DNA of 64,000 nt from an uncultured bacterium (GTDB lineage Bacteria; Verrucomicrobiota; Lentisphaeria; Victivallales; UBA1829): positions 29,673 to 93,672 of the forward strand of contig URKJ01000013.1 of NCBI GenBank assembly GCA_900548385.1, in the 5' to 3' direction. Made by a program: the position numbers and the translations under genes. The notes under the pieces are model-generated. The model saw only the letters and a list, made by a program, of their open reading frames with translations, searched no databases and was not told the origin of the DNA. Of the stretch, positions 16,355-25,037 are shown one piece after another; within the stretch, counting starts at the first letter, position 1, and each line of letters opens with the position of its first letter.

Positions 16355-17200
16355 GTGCGCAAAGTCCTTTTTTTTATAATTATGATGACTGTTACAACCG
16401 TTATGGCGGAGTCGCTTCTGGTGGGCTCGTTCAATCTGCGCTGTCCGGGAGACAAGGCGCCGAATGATTGGGGGAATCGCGCTCCGCGTCTGTACCGTGA
16501 TCTTGAACGGATCGGATTTGAAGTGTTCGGTTCCCAGGAGACTGTTCCGGAGTATGTGAAAGATCTTTGCGGAAAACTCGGTTATAAGGCGGTCGGGCAT
16601 GGACGCAATGCGGATAAAAACGGCGAATCGGTTGCAGTTTTTTACGATCCCCGGCGGTTGGAGCTGATTTCAGAAGAGACGTTCTGGCTTTCGGAGACTC
16701 CGGAAACATGTTCCATGTCATGGGGAAGTACGCTTCCCCGGATTGCCACGATCGGCGTGTTCAGAGATAAAAAGAGCGGCAGGGCATTTATTTTCGCCAA
16801 TGTGCATCTGCAGCATAAGCGGATGTATGAGACGCAGAAAAAACAGCTGAACGTTGTTTTTGAGCGTCTGAAAGCGAAATATGATTCCTCTCTTCCGGTT
16901 GTTCTGACCGGGGATTTCAATTCCGCTCCGTCCTGTCCGGCTCCGCGGCTCGCCGCGGAACATCTGCGTGATGCGCGGCTTGTTTCCGCCGCTCCGGCGG
17001 CGGGGCCGCAGAACGAGACTTTTCACGGTTATCGGGCGGATCCCGCAAAGCGGACGCACAAAGAGCGGATTGATTATATTTTCGTATCGCCCGGAATAAC
17101 GGTTCAGGAATTCGCCACGGTGGATAATTTCGATAAAAACGGTTTGGCGTCATCGGATCATTATCCGATTTCGGCACGGATCCTTATCAGACAGGATTAA
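16355..17200 (+). CDS. Secreted endonuclease/exonuclease/phosphatase (EEP) family protein
   Basis: A 281-residue protein with a signal peptide (cleavage near VMA-ES) and a complete EEP fold. Catalytic landmarks are visible: VGSFNLRC (metal-site Asn), VFGSQET (metal-binding Glu), FANVHLQHKR, VVLTGDFNSAP (catalytic Asp and Asn) and SSDHYPISA (catalytic His). The family hydrolyses phosphodiesters in nucleic acids, inositol phosphates or sphingomyelin; the RAPRLYRDLERIGFEVFGSQE segment resembles bacterial secreted members of unknown substrate. Translation most likely begins at the GTG at 16355, which has GGAG seven bases upstream. The next gene starts four bases after its stop. Confidence 0.85.
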   Translation: MRKVLFFIIMMTVTTVMAESLLVGSFNLRCPGDKAPNDWGNRAPRLYRDLERIGFEVFGSQETVPEYVKDLCGKLGYKAVGHGRNADKNGESVAVFYDPRRLELISEETFWLSETPETCSMSWGSTLPRIATIGVFRDKKSGRAFIFANVHLQHKRMYETQKKQLNVVFERLKAKYDSSLPVVLTGDFNSAPSCPAPRLAAEHLRDARLVSAAPAAGPQNETFHGYRADPAKRTHKERIDYIFVSPGITVQEFATVDNFDKNGLASSDHYPISARILIRQD

Positions 17201-17204
17201 GCAA

Positions 17205-17690
17205 ATGGCATCTGCACAGGAAATCGCACAGGTTTTGGGGCTTCAGGAACATCGGGAAGGCGGAATGTTCCGGGAGCTGTACCGTTCCGTGGTCCGGACG
17301 CATGCAACAAAGCAGCGCCGCGCGGCCACCAGTATTTTCTATATGCTCCGGGCGCGCGATGTTTCAACATGGCATCTCGTGAAATCCGATGAGATCTGGA
17401 TGTATCACGCCGGATCGTCCGCGGTTCAGCTGCTTCTGCTGCCGGACGGCACGTTCGAGGAGCGTGTGATCGGTCCCGATGTGCTCAGCGGGGAATTCCC
17501 GCAGAGTCTGATTCCCGCCTGGACCTGGCAGTCAACAGTGCTGACCGACCGTTCCGAAGAAAGCTGGGGGCTGTTCGGCGCCGTGGTCTGTCCCGGATTT
17601 GAGTTCGAGGATTATATGGAGGGCAGAACGGAAGAGCTGGTCAAGCGCTATCCCGATGCGGAAGCCCGGATCCGCGAACTTGGACTTTAA
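17205..17690 (+). CDS. Cupin domain protein, DUF985 family
   Basis: A 161-residue single-domain cupin. Family landmarks are EHREGGMFRELYRS, TSIFYMLRARDVSTWHLVKSD, EIWMYHAGSSAVQLLLLPDG and CPGFEFEDYMEG, all typical of DUF985 (YML079w-like) proteins. Those with known structures are beta-barrel dimers; some bind sugars or act as epimerase-like enzymes, but most have no assigned activity. The histidines of the first cupin motif are reduced to WHLVKSDEIWMYH, so metal binding is possible but unproven. It is tightly coupled to the EEP gene (four bases) and followed after 26 bases by a membrane protein. Confidence 0.85.
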   Translation: MASAQEIAQVLGLQEHREGGMFRELYRSVVRTHATKQRRAATSIFYMLRARDVSTWHLVKSDEIWMYHAGSSAVQLLLLPDGTFEERVIGPDVLSGEFPQSLIPAWTWQSTVLTDRSEESWGLFGAVVCPGFEFEDYMEGRTEELVKRYPDAEARIRELGL

Positions 17691-17716
17691 CCTGTAAATA
17701 ATGAATTGAGTATGTT

Positions 17717-18439
17717 ATGAAAAAATCTGATTATGCCGGAATCGCGTTTCTCGTTCTGTTTGTGCTCGGAGTGATTTTCTTCCCGTTCGGAGTGGAGAAA
17801 CTGGCTTCCTTTACCGGTGATTGCCGTGTCGGATGGACAGGGGTTACGGCGGACGGTCTCAAGCAGTTCGGGGAGGTGACGAACACATATCCGTATATCA
17901 TGGGATTTGTAAAATTCGCCTTACTGGCGATGTTCGGCGAGATGCTGAAAGAGCGTCTCAAGACGGGTTCCTGGCGGGTGGATCTGTTTCCCGTCCGCGT
18001 GATCGTGTGGGGATTTTTCGGGCTGATTATGACGTTTGCGTTTTCGTTGTTCGCCAACGGCGTGCAGGCCGCGATGGGCACGCCTCTCTGGTTTGGAAAA
18101 AAACTGATGCTTGACAGCGGGTTTGCCAACCGGCTGATCTTTGCCGTTTCGACTTCATTCTGGATGAATCTGATTTTTGCGTATCCGATGATGCTCGGTC
18201 ATGAATGGTGCAATGCGGTGCTTGCAAAACGCCGTTTTGTTGGTGGGGAAGAGTTCCTGAACGGAATCAACAAGCACGCATGGGGCTCGTTCATCCCGAA
18301 AACGATCCTGTATTTCTGGCTTCCCGCGCACACGGTTACATTCCTTCTGCCGTCCGGATTCCGGGTGCTGATGGGGGCGGCGCTCAGTGTGGCGCTTGGA
18401 TTTTTTCTTACAATACGATCTGTCAAACAATCAAAATAA
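17717..18439 (+). CDS. Integral membrane protein, possibly Mpv17/PMP22-like
   Basis: A 240-residue protein with about five or six membrane segments (residues 7-25, 60-76, 92-115, 135-160, 195-215, 220-235). The C-terminal stretch FWLPAHTVTFLLPSGFRVLM has the spacing of the W-x-P, F, P, RV signature of Mpv17/PMP22 proteins, which are otherwise mostly eukaryotic membrane channels. The match is by eye and covers only that motif, so the family call is tentative. It lies between a cupin gene (26 bases) and a phenylacetate-CoA ligase gene (nine bases), suggesting one transcript. No metal-binding or catalytic motif was seen. Confidence 0.55.
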   Translation: MKKSDYAGIAFLVLFVLGVIFFPFGVEKLASFTGDCRVGWTGVTADGLKQFGEVTNTYPYIMGFVKFALLAMFGEMLKERLKTGSWRVDLFPVRVIVWGFFGLIMTFAFSLFANGVQAAMGTPLWFGKKLMLDSGFANRLIFAVSTSFWMNLIFAYPMMLGHEWCNAVLAKRRFVGGEEFLNGINKHAWGSFIPKTILYFWLPAHTVTFLLPSGFRVLMGAALSVALGFFLTIRSVKQSK

Positions 18440-18448
18440 GGTGCAATC

Positions 18449-19762
18449 ATGGAAACTGAATTCTGGCAGCGCGACATTGAGTTGATGAACCGCGCGGATC
18501 TGGAGGCTCTTCAACTCGGATGTCTTAAAAAAACGTTGAAACTTGCGGCGAAATCCCCTTATTATTCGAATATTCTGACGGAACCGGTGATTGAATCCGT
18601 CAAGACTCTGGATGACATCCGTCGTCTGCCGCTCGTCGACAAACAGACGCTCCGTGAAAATTTCCCGTATGGATTCGTGGCGAAGCCGATGGACGAGATT
18701 GTCCGTTTGCATTCCTCTTCCGGAACGACCGGTACGCCGACCGTCGTGTTTCATACTCAGCACGATCTGGACCTGTGGGCGAATATGACCGCACGTTCCG
18801 CATTTATGGCGGGAGCGCGCAAATCCGACGTGTTCCAGAATATCATGGGTTACGGGCTTTTTACCGGCGGACTCGGTTTCCATTACGGGATGGAGCGTCT
18901 CGGTGCGCTTGTGATTCCCAGTGCGGCGGGCAATTCCAAGCGTCAGATCTGGTTTATGCAGACGTTCGGAACGACGGTCTGTCACATCCTGCCGAGCTAC
19001 TCCATGCGTCTTCTGAGCTTTTTCCCCGAATGCGGGCTTGATCCGAAAAAAGACCTGAATTTGCGGATTTTCTTCATCGGCGCGGAACCGCATTCCGACG
19101 CTCTGCGCAGACAGATTGAAGAGTCGTTCGGCGTTCAGGCGTTCAACTCCTATGGTCTGTCGGAAATGTGCGGGCCCGGCCTTGCATTTGAGTGCCGCGC
19201 ACGGAACAACGGCATGCACTTGTGGGAAGACCAGTATCTGATGGAGATTATCGACCCCGTGACCGGGGAAGTGCTGCCCGATGGAGAAGAAGGCGAACTG
19301 GTGCTGACCTCGCTTCAGCGCGAAGCCATGCCGCTGATCCGTTACCGCACTCATGACCTGACTCATATCATTCCGGAGCCGTGTTCCTGCGGCAGAACGC
19401 ATCGCCGGATTGCCCGTTTCAAGGGGCGTTCCGACGATATGCTGATCATCAACGGCGTCAATATTTTCCCGCAGCAGATCGAGAAAGCGGTGATGAGCGT
19501 GCCGGAAATCGGTGCACATTATATCATCGAAGTGACGAAAGTGGATCTGCTTGACCGCATTCATGTGAAAGTGGAAGTGAATCCGAACAGCTTTACCGGT
19601 TCGCTGGATCAGATGGACGGAATCCGCCGCAAGGTGGTTGACGCCCTTAAAACGGAGCTCGGAGTGAATCCGCGGGTGGATCTTGTCGCCCCGAATTCCC
19701 TGCCGGAGCAGGAGGGCAAGGCGAAACGGGTCTTCGATCTCCGCACGAAAGATTATCTGTAA
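18449..19762 (+). CDS. paaK: Phenylacetate-CoA ligase
   Basis: A 437-residue member of the ANL adenylating-enzyme superfamily. The AMP-binding P-loop is SSSGTTGTPTVVFH, followed by SYGLSEMCGPG and the RFKGRSDDMLIINGVNIFPQ hinge that leads into the C-terminal domain. These and the length match PaaK-type ligases, which activate phenylacetate or related aryl acids to CoA thioesters using ATP. In gut anaerobes close homologues often pair with indolepyruvate oxidoreductase for aromatic amino acid use, but none is visible here. AAGGTG six bases before the ATG supports the start. It overlaps no gene and is followed by a small membrane protein and leuS. Confidence 0.9.
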   Translation: METEFWQRDIELMNRADLEALQLGCLKKTLKLAAKSPYYSNILTEPVIESVKTLDDIRRLPLVDKQTLRENFPYGFVAKPMDEIVRLHSSSGTTGTPTVVFHTQHDLDLWANMTARSAFMAGARKSDVFQNIMGYGLFTGGLGFHYGMERLGALVIPSAAGNSKRQIWFMQTFGTTVCHILPSYSMRLLSFFPECGLDPKKDLNLRIFFIGAEPHSDALRRQIEESFGVQAFNSYGLSEMCGPGLAFECRARNNGMHLWEDQYLMEIIDPVTGEVLPDGEEGELVLTSLQREAMPLIRYRTHDLTHIIPEPCSCGRTHRRIARFKGRSDDMLIINGVNIFPQQIEKAVMSVPEIGAHYIIEVTKVDLLDRIHVKVEVNPNSFTGSLDQMDGIRRKVVDALKTELGVNPRVDLVAPNSLPEQEGKAKRVFDLRTKDYL

Positions 19763-19771
19763 GGAATGGGG

Positions 19772-20068
19772 ATGGACCGGATCGGATTTACTCCGCGGGA
19801 GGAACGGACTCTCAGGCGAAGCGGCAATGCCGGCGCAGTGCTGCGCCGTCGCCGGGCTGTGATCGCGGTTTCGGTCCTCTTTCTGCTTTTATTCGCGGGG
19901 CTCGGCTTTGCGACCCGGAGCTGGGTGATCCTGATGGTCTGTGCGATGCTTTTCGTGGTGATTACGCTTGTGGAAAAGCTCGCTTTCATCAATGCGGAAC
20001 TCGTTTGCAAAAGCGTGATCGTGAAATTGGCAAAACGTATACAGGAACTGAACTATAAGAAGGATTGA
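19772..20068 (+). CDS. Small membrane protein, function unknown
   Basis: A 98-residue protein not recognised as any family. The first 27 residues are charged (many Arg), followed by two adjacent hydrophobic segments (about 28-45 and 50-65) and a basic C-terminal helix. A two-helix hairpin with both ends cytoplasmic is the simplest topology. The ATG at 19772 is preferred because AAGGA lies six bases upstream; an ATG at 19766 would overlap that site. It sits nine bases after paaK and its stop is two bases before leuS, so it is transcribed with leuS. It may simply be a lineage-specific leuS neighbour. Confidence 0.6.
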   Translation: MDRIGFTPREERTLRRSGNAGAVLRRRRAVIAVSVLFLLLFAGLGFATRSWVILMVCAMLFVVITLVEKLAFINAELVCKSVIVKLAKRIQELNYKKD

Positions 20069-20070
20069 AC

Positions 20071-22635
20071 ATGGAAAACAGAGAATACGATTTTTCCACG
20101 ATTGAAAAAAAATGGCAGAAATACTGGGACGAACATAAAACGTTCAAGGCGACGGAGATTCCCGGTAAAGAAAAACTCTATGTGCTGGATATGTTTCCTT
20201 ATCCGAGCGGAGCCGGACTGCATGTCGGGCACCCGGAAGGATATACCGCAACCGATATTTTCTGCCGGTTCAAACGGATGCGCGGCTGCAATGTCCTGCA
20301 TCCGATGGGATGGGATGCGTTCGGGCTTCCCGCCGAACAGTATGCCGTGGAAACCGGGACTCATCCTTCGATCACGACCAAAAAGAATATCGAGACGTTC
20401 AAGCGTCAGATCAAGTCCCTCGGATTCAGCTATGACTGGGATCGCGAGATCAATACCACCGATGAAAAATATTACCGCTGGACGCAGTGGATTTTTCTTC
20501 AGCTCTATAAAAAGGGACTCGCATACATTGATGAAGTTCCGGTGAACTGGTGCCCGGCGCTCGGAACGGTGCTTGCCAACGAGGAAGTGATCGACGGACG
20601 CAGCGAGCGCGGCAATCATCCCGTTATCCGCAAGCCGATGAAGCAGTGGATGCTGAAAATCACCGAATACGCGGAACGTCTGCTTGCCGATCTGGATCAG
20701 CTCGACTGGCCGGAAGGCATCAAGGAGATGCAGCGCAACTGGATCGGAAAATCCGAAGGCGCGGAAGTCATTTTCAAAATCGACGGAACCGACCGGAACG
20801 TTACGGTCTTCACGACCCGTCCCGATACCTTGTTCGGGGCGACTTATCTGGTGCTTTCTCCGGAACACGAACTCGTGGACGCCATCACCACGCCGGAGCA
20901 GAGGGAAGCGGTCAAGGAGTATCAGCGGAAAGCCGCGCTCAAGAGCGATTTGGAGCGTACCGATCTCAACAAGGACAAGACCGGAGCGTTTACCGGAGCT
21001 TATGCGGTCAATCCCGTGAACGGGGAGAAGCTGCCGGTCTGGATCTCCGATTATGTTCTGTCCAGCTATGGTACGGGGGCGATCATGGCGGTTCCCGCGC
21101 ATGATACCCGCGATTTTGAGTTCGCTGTCAAGTTCGGACTGCCGATCCGGTGCATTATCGAACCGACCGCTGCGGATGCTGCTGCCGCAAAGCTGGAGCT
21201 CGGCGATATTCTCTCAGGAAAAGTCTGCTGGACCGGCGACGGTGTCAGTTTCAATTCCGCAAACGATCAGGGGCTTGTGCTCAACGGAATGCATGTCAAA
21301 GAGGCAAAAGCCGCCACGATCGACTGGCTTTCCAAACGCGGAGCCGGAAAACTCACGGTCAATTACAAACTCCGTGACTGGCTGTTCAGCCGTCAGCGCT
21401 ACTGGGGCGAGCCGTTCCCCGTGATTCACATGGAAGACGGCTCCATCCGTCTGGTGGATGAAAAGGAACTTCCGGTTACTCTGCCGCCGCTTGCGGATTT
21501 CAAGCCCGCCGGAACCGGCGAATCCCCGTTGGCGAAAGCGGAGGAGTGGCTCAATTACACGGATCCCGTAACGGGAATGAAAGGCCGCCGCGAGACCAAC
21601 ACCATGCCGCAGTGGGCTGGGTCGTGCTGGTACTATCTGCGCTATATCGACCCGGATAACGACAAGGCGTTTATTGATCCGGAAAAAGAGAAGTACTGGA
21701 TGCCGGTCGACCTTTATGTCGGCGGTGCGGAACATGCCGTGCTGCATCTGCTCTATGCGCGTTTCTGGCATAAAGTGCTGTTCGACATCGGTGCGGTCAG
21801 CACGCCGGAGCCGTTCCATAAGCTCATCAATCAGGGAATGATTCTCGGACTTTCCTACAAGGATTCCCGCGGGGCGCTGGTTCCGATGGATAAGGTGGTC
21901 AAAGGAGAAAACGGACCCGTTCACAGGGAGACCGGAGAAAAGCTGACCGAGTTTCCCGCAAAAATGTCGAAATCGCTGAAAAACGTGGTTAATCCGGATG
22001 ACGTCGTGCGGGATTACGGTGCGGACTCGATGCGTCTTTATGAAATGTTCATGGGGCCGCTTCAGGCGGTGAAGCCGTGGAGTACACAGGGGGTGGAGGG
22101 AGTTTTCCGCTTCCTAAAACGTTCCTGGCGCATGATCGCGCAGACGGAAATCGCGGATATTCCGCTGACCGCCGCACAGGAAAAACTGCTCCATGCAACG
22201 ATCAAAAAAGTGACGGAAGACACTGAGTCGTTGAATTTCAACACGGCGATCAGCCAGATGATGATTTTCCTCAACGAATTTTCCAAACTCGACAAAATGC
22301 CGCGCGAAGCCGCGGAGACGTATGTGAAACTGCTGTGTCCTTACGCTCCGCACATCGCGGAAGAGATGTGGGAGATCCTTGGGCACGAGGCGCCGCTTTC
22401 TCTTGCTCCGTGGCCGGTTTTCGACGAGTCGAAGCTGGTGGAGAACGAGATTGAGATCATGGTTCAGATTCAGGGGAAACCGCGCGTCCGCATGATGATG
22501 CCCGCCGATGCCGATCCGGACAAAATGCGGGAGTGCGCGCTTGCCAATGAACAGGTTCAGGCTGCGATTGCCGGAAAACAGGTCGTAAAGGCGATCTGCG
22601 TTCCCCGTCGTATTGTGAACCTTGTGGTGAAATAA
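20071..22635 (+). CDS. leuS: Leucyl-tRNA synthetase
   Basis: An 854-residue class I aminoacyl-tRNA synthetase of the bacterial LeuRS type, charging tRNA-Leu. The HIGH-like motif is in YPSGAGLHVGHPEGYTATD, the editing (CP1) domain contains TTRPDTLFGATYLVLSPEH and GTGAIMAVPAHDTRD, and the KMSKS loop reads KMSKSLKNVVNP. The anticodon-binding and C-terminal domains are present at normal length. A TTG two codons upstream is also in frame, but the ATG at 20071 has AGG about seven bases before it. It is followed five bases later by a sugar nucleotidyltransferase gene. Confidence 0.97.
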   Translation: MENREYDFSTIEKKWQKYWDEHKTFKATEIPGKEKLYVLDMFPYPSGAGLHVGHPEGYTATDIFCRFKRMRGCNVLHPMGWDAFGLPAEQYAVETGTHPSITTKKNIETFKRQIKSLGFSYDWDREINTTDEKYYRWTQWIFLQLYKKGLAYIDEVPVNWCPALGTVLANEEVIDGRSERGNHPVIRKPMKQWMLKITEYAERLLADLDQLDWPEGIKEMQRNWIGKSEGAEVIFKIDGTDRNVTVFTTRPDTLFGATYLVLSPEHELVDAITTPEQREAVKEYQRKAALKSDLERTDLNKDKTGAFTGAYAVNPVNGEKLPVWISDYVLSSYGTGAIMAVPAHDTRDFEFAVKFGLPIRCIIEPTAADAAAAKLELGDILSGKVCWTGDGVSFNSANDQGLVLNGMHVKEAKAATIDWLSKRGAGKLTVNYKLRDWLFSRQRYWGEPFPVIHMEDGSIRLVDEKELPVTLPPLADFKPAGTGESPLAKAEEWLNYTDPVTGMKGRRETNTMPQWAGSCWYYLRYIDPDNDKAFIDPEKEKYWMPVDLYVGGAEHAVLHLLYARFWHKVLFDIGAVSTPEPFHKLINQGMILGLSYKDSRGALVPMDKVVKGENGPVHRETGEKLTEFPAKMSKSLKNVVNPDDVVRDYGADSMRLYEMFMGPLQAVKPWSTQGVEGVFRFLKRSWRMIAQTEIADIPLTAAQEKLLHATIKKVTEDTESLNFNTAISQMMIFLNEFSKLDKMPREAAETYVKLLCPYAPHIAEEMWEILGHEAPLSLAPWPVFDESKLVENEIEIMVQIQGKPRVRMMMPADADPDKMRECALANEQVQAAIAGKQVVKAICVPRRIVNLVVK

Positions 22636-22640
22636 GCGGC

Positions 22641-23345
22641 ATGAAGCCGGAAACCGCATTGATCCTTGCCGGCGGCCTCGGTACCCGCTTGAAAAGCACG
22701 GTCCCGGACCGGCAGAAAGTCGCGGCGGAGGTCGCCGGATATCCCTTTATTTCGTATCTGATCCGTCAGATCGCGGATGCCGGGATCCGGCGGATCATTC
22801 TTTGTGCGGGACACAAAGCCGATACATTGCGGGAGTCGGTTCAGGGGGTGTTTCCCGAACTTGACATCCGTTTTTCGATTGAGGACTGTCCGCTCGGAAC
22901 GGGCGGAGCTTTGCGGCTTGCCCTTGAGCTTGCCGGAGACGATGCGTTTCTTGTGATGAACGGGGATTCCTATTTTGACGTGAAACTGCCGGAATTCCTC
23001 GGCTTTTTCCACGATACCGCTGTTCCGGCGGCAGTCTGTCTGCGGAAAATGGAAGATGTGACCCGCTACGGGCGGGTGACGGTTGCGTCGTCCGGGCGTA
23101 TTCTTTCCTTTGAAGAAAAGGGCGCGTTTCATGGCGCGGGTCTCATCAATGCGGGGATTTACTGCATCCGCCGTGAGGTCCTTGCAGAGATTCCGTTGGA
23201 TAAGAACTGTTCGTTGGAACGGGAAGTATTTCCCCGTCTTGCGGAAACCGGACAGCTCGCCGGTTATCAGGCGGAAGGGGTGTTTATTGATATCGGCACG
23301 CCGGAGAGCTACCGGACTGCCCAACAGATGTTCGGGAGAAATTGA
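22641..23345 (+). CDS. Sugar-phosphate nucleotidyltransferase (HddC-like)
   Basis: A 234-residue enzyme of the NTP-transferase fold. The pyrophosphorylase signature is ALILAGGLGTRLKSTVPD, with KVAAEVAGYPFISYL next, then SIEDCPLGTGGALRLAL and the metal-binding FLVMNGDSYFDVKL. The length and the VPDRQK variant resemble D-glycero-D-manno-heptose 1-phosphate guanylyltransferases (HddC) more than glucose-1-phosphate enzymes, but donor specificity cannot be fixed by eye. The enzyme would make a nucleotide sugar for a surface polysaccharide. The following glycosyltransferase gene begins two bases after its stop, consistent with a shared pathway. Confidence 0.8.
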   Translation: MKPETALILAGGLGTRLKSTVPDRQKVAAEVAGYPFISYLIRQIADAGIRRIILCAGHKADTLRESVQGVFPELDIRFSIEDCPLGTGGALRLALELAGDDAFLVMNGDSYFDVKLPEFLGFFHDTAVPAAVCLRKMEDVTRYGRVTVASSGRILSFEEKGAFHGAGLINAGIYCIRREVLAEIPLDKNCSLEREVFPRLAETGQLAGYQAEGVFIDIGTPESYRTAQQMFGRN

Positions 23346-23347
23346 AG

Positions 23348-24958
23348 ATGCAGGAACATTCTCCGGTTCTGTCGCTGTGTCTTTCCGGGCGCAACGACAA
23401 TTACGGATTTGACTTCAAACGGCGCTTTGCGCAGGCGATGAATTTTCTGGCGTGGAGCGCCGCCCGGGCAGGTGTCGCGGACCGGATCGAGGTCGTTTTT
23501 GCCGATTGGAACAGCGCGACGCTGCTTGCCGGAGACCTGCATCTGTCGCCGGAAGCGGTGAACATGGTCCGGTTCATCGAGATTCCGCCGGAGATTGCGG
23601 CGGAGCACAATCCATCGTTTTCCCCTTTCAGCCAGTCTGTGGCATTCAACGTTGCGCTGCGCCGCGGCAAAGGGCGATTTCTCGGAATCATGCCGGCGGA
23701 CGTTCTTCTGACTTCGCACACCGTGCGGAACCTGATCGGAATTCTGGAAGGACGGATCCGGGTTTCGTTTGATCCTTTTCATGCCGTGATCGCGGTTCCC
23801 CGGAAGAATATTCCGTATTATGCGGGGGAGGCGCGGTATTTTACATCGCCGGAAAAAGTGGAATCCATTCTGCTCGCCGCCGATGCATGGATGCTTTGCG
23901 ACAACACGGCGCGCGGAATGATGGGCGGCTATGGCGTGTTTATCATGGAGCGGGAACTGCTGCATTCTCTGCGCGGAGTGGATGAACGGATCGCCGGATG
24001 GGGATATAATGATACCGATCTTGCGCTGCGCGCCTCCGGCCGGGCTCCGGTTGTCAATATGACGGGATACGGCGTCTGTTCCTATGACTTTGAACCGTCG
24101 TTCCGTATGCTGATGCAGAAAGAGGGACGGCGGACGGGCTTCAACCCGATCCGTCCGGGAACGGCGGAGAACACGGAGCAATGGGGACTGGCAGGGCTGA
24201 CATTGCGGGAATCCCGCGCGAAAACCGGAAAGACGGAATATGTGGAAACTCCGGCGAAACCGGATTTCCTGTCTTGGCGCGACTGGATCATCTGGCTTTC
24301 CCAGGGGGTTCCGCCGTCACGGGTTCTGTTCTTCTCTTCGACGGCGTTGCTTGCCGCCTGGATCGCATCGCGGAAATTCGCGGCAAGAATTTTTTTATAC
24401 GGAACGGCGGACCGCTCGATTCCGTGTCTGCTTGCCCTGTCGGTTCCGTTTGCGGAACTTGTCGTTCACGAACGTTATGAAACCGGAGACGATCATGAAC
24501 GGATCTGGCGCAGCGACAATGCATTCGGGCCTCAGCATCATATCGGCGCGGTTCATTACTTCCCCGATACGGAAACGGTGCATGAATGTCCGGCGGATCT
24601 GATTATTGTGAATGACCGCCTGCCGTCGCCGGAAGCGCTTGCGGCGAATTGCTCGCCGGAGAGCGCGGTGGTTCTTTCCCCGTATGCGGCGGAGCGGCTC
24701 AAACCGGTGTTTCCCGCGGAATACGGGTTTTCGGAAATGCGGGTCCGGGGAAATCTGCTGTATCAGCATCCGGCGGAGTCTCCGGAAGAGTTGAGGCGGG
24801 TTTCCGCTCCGATGAACGGCAATATCGTTACCCGTCTGCTTGCTCCGCTTGTCGCGGCGCATTACAGCAAGATCCGGAAACTCTGGGCAATCTTTTTCCG
24901 CCAGCCGCTCCATTCGTTTTGGCATGTCTGCCGTCTGATCCGCCGCATACGCTCCTGA
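23348..24958 (+). CDS. Glycosyltransferase, GT-A type with galactosyltransferase C-like motif
   Basis: A 536-residue protein. Residues 1-270 form a GT-A-like transferase domain: SLCLSGRNDNYGFDFKRRF at the start, LGIMPADVLLTSHTVRNL in the metal-site region, and GWGYNDTDLALRASG, the W-G-x-x-D motif of the C-terminal galactosyltransferase family. Residues about 300-536 are a second domain with a P-loop-free alpha/beta pattern (VLFFSSTALLAAWIAS; PADLIIVNDRLPS) resembling family-specific C-terminal regions and ending in a basic amphipathic tail suited to membrane attachment. GGGAG nine bases before the ATG supports the start. It ends in a shared terminator at 24982. Confidence 0.7.
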   Translation: MQEHSPVLSLCLSGRNDNYGFDFKRRFAQAMNFLAWSAARAGVADRIEVVFADWNSATLLAGDLHLSPEAVNMVRFIEIPPEIAAEHNPSFSPFSQSVAFNVALRRGKGRFLGIMPADVLLTSHTVRNLIGILEGRIRVSFDPFHAVIAVPRKNIPYYAGEARYFTSPEKVESILLAADAWMLCDNTARGMMGGYGVFIMERELLHSLRGVDERIAGWGYNDTDLALRASGRAPVVNMTGYGVCSYDFEPSFRMLMQKEGRRTGFNPIRPGTAENTEQWGLAGLTLRESRAKTGKTEYVETPAKPDFLSWRDWIIWLSQGVPPSRVLFFSSTALLAAWIASRKFAARIFLYGTADRSIPCLLALSVPFAELVVHERYETGDDHERIWRSDNAFGPQHHIGAVHYFPDTETVHECPADLIIVNDRLPSPEALAANCSPESAVVLSPYAAERLKPVFPAEYGFSEMRVRGNLLYQHPAESPEELRRVSAPMNGNIVTRLLAPLVAAHYSKIRKLWAIFFRQPLHSFWHVCRLIRRIRS

Positions 24959-24981
24959 TCCGGCATAAAAACTGCAAATAA

Positions 24982-25016
24982 AAAAGCCGTTCGCGCATTT
25001 CTGCGGAACGGCTTTT
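24982..25016. terminator. Bidirectional intrinsic terminator
   Basis: AAAAGCCGTTC (24982-24992) pairs with GAACGGCTTTT (25006-25016); the loop holds a further CGC/GCG pair. It lies between the convergent glycosyltransferase and GGGtGRT genes and has A/T tracts on both sides. Confidence 0.88.
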
Positions 25017-25037
25017 GTGTTTTCCGGAAGCGTCCGA

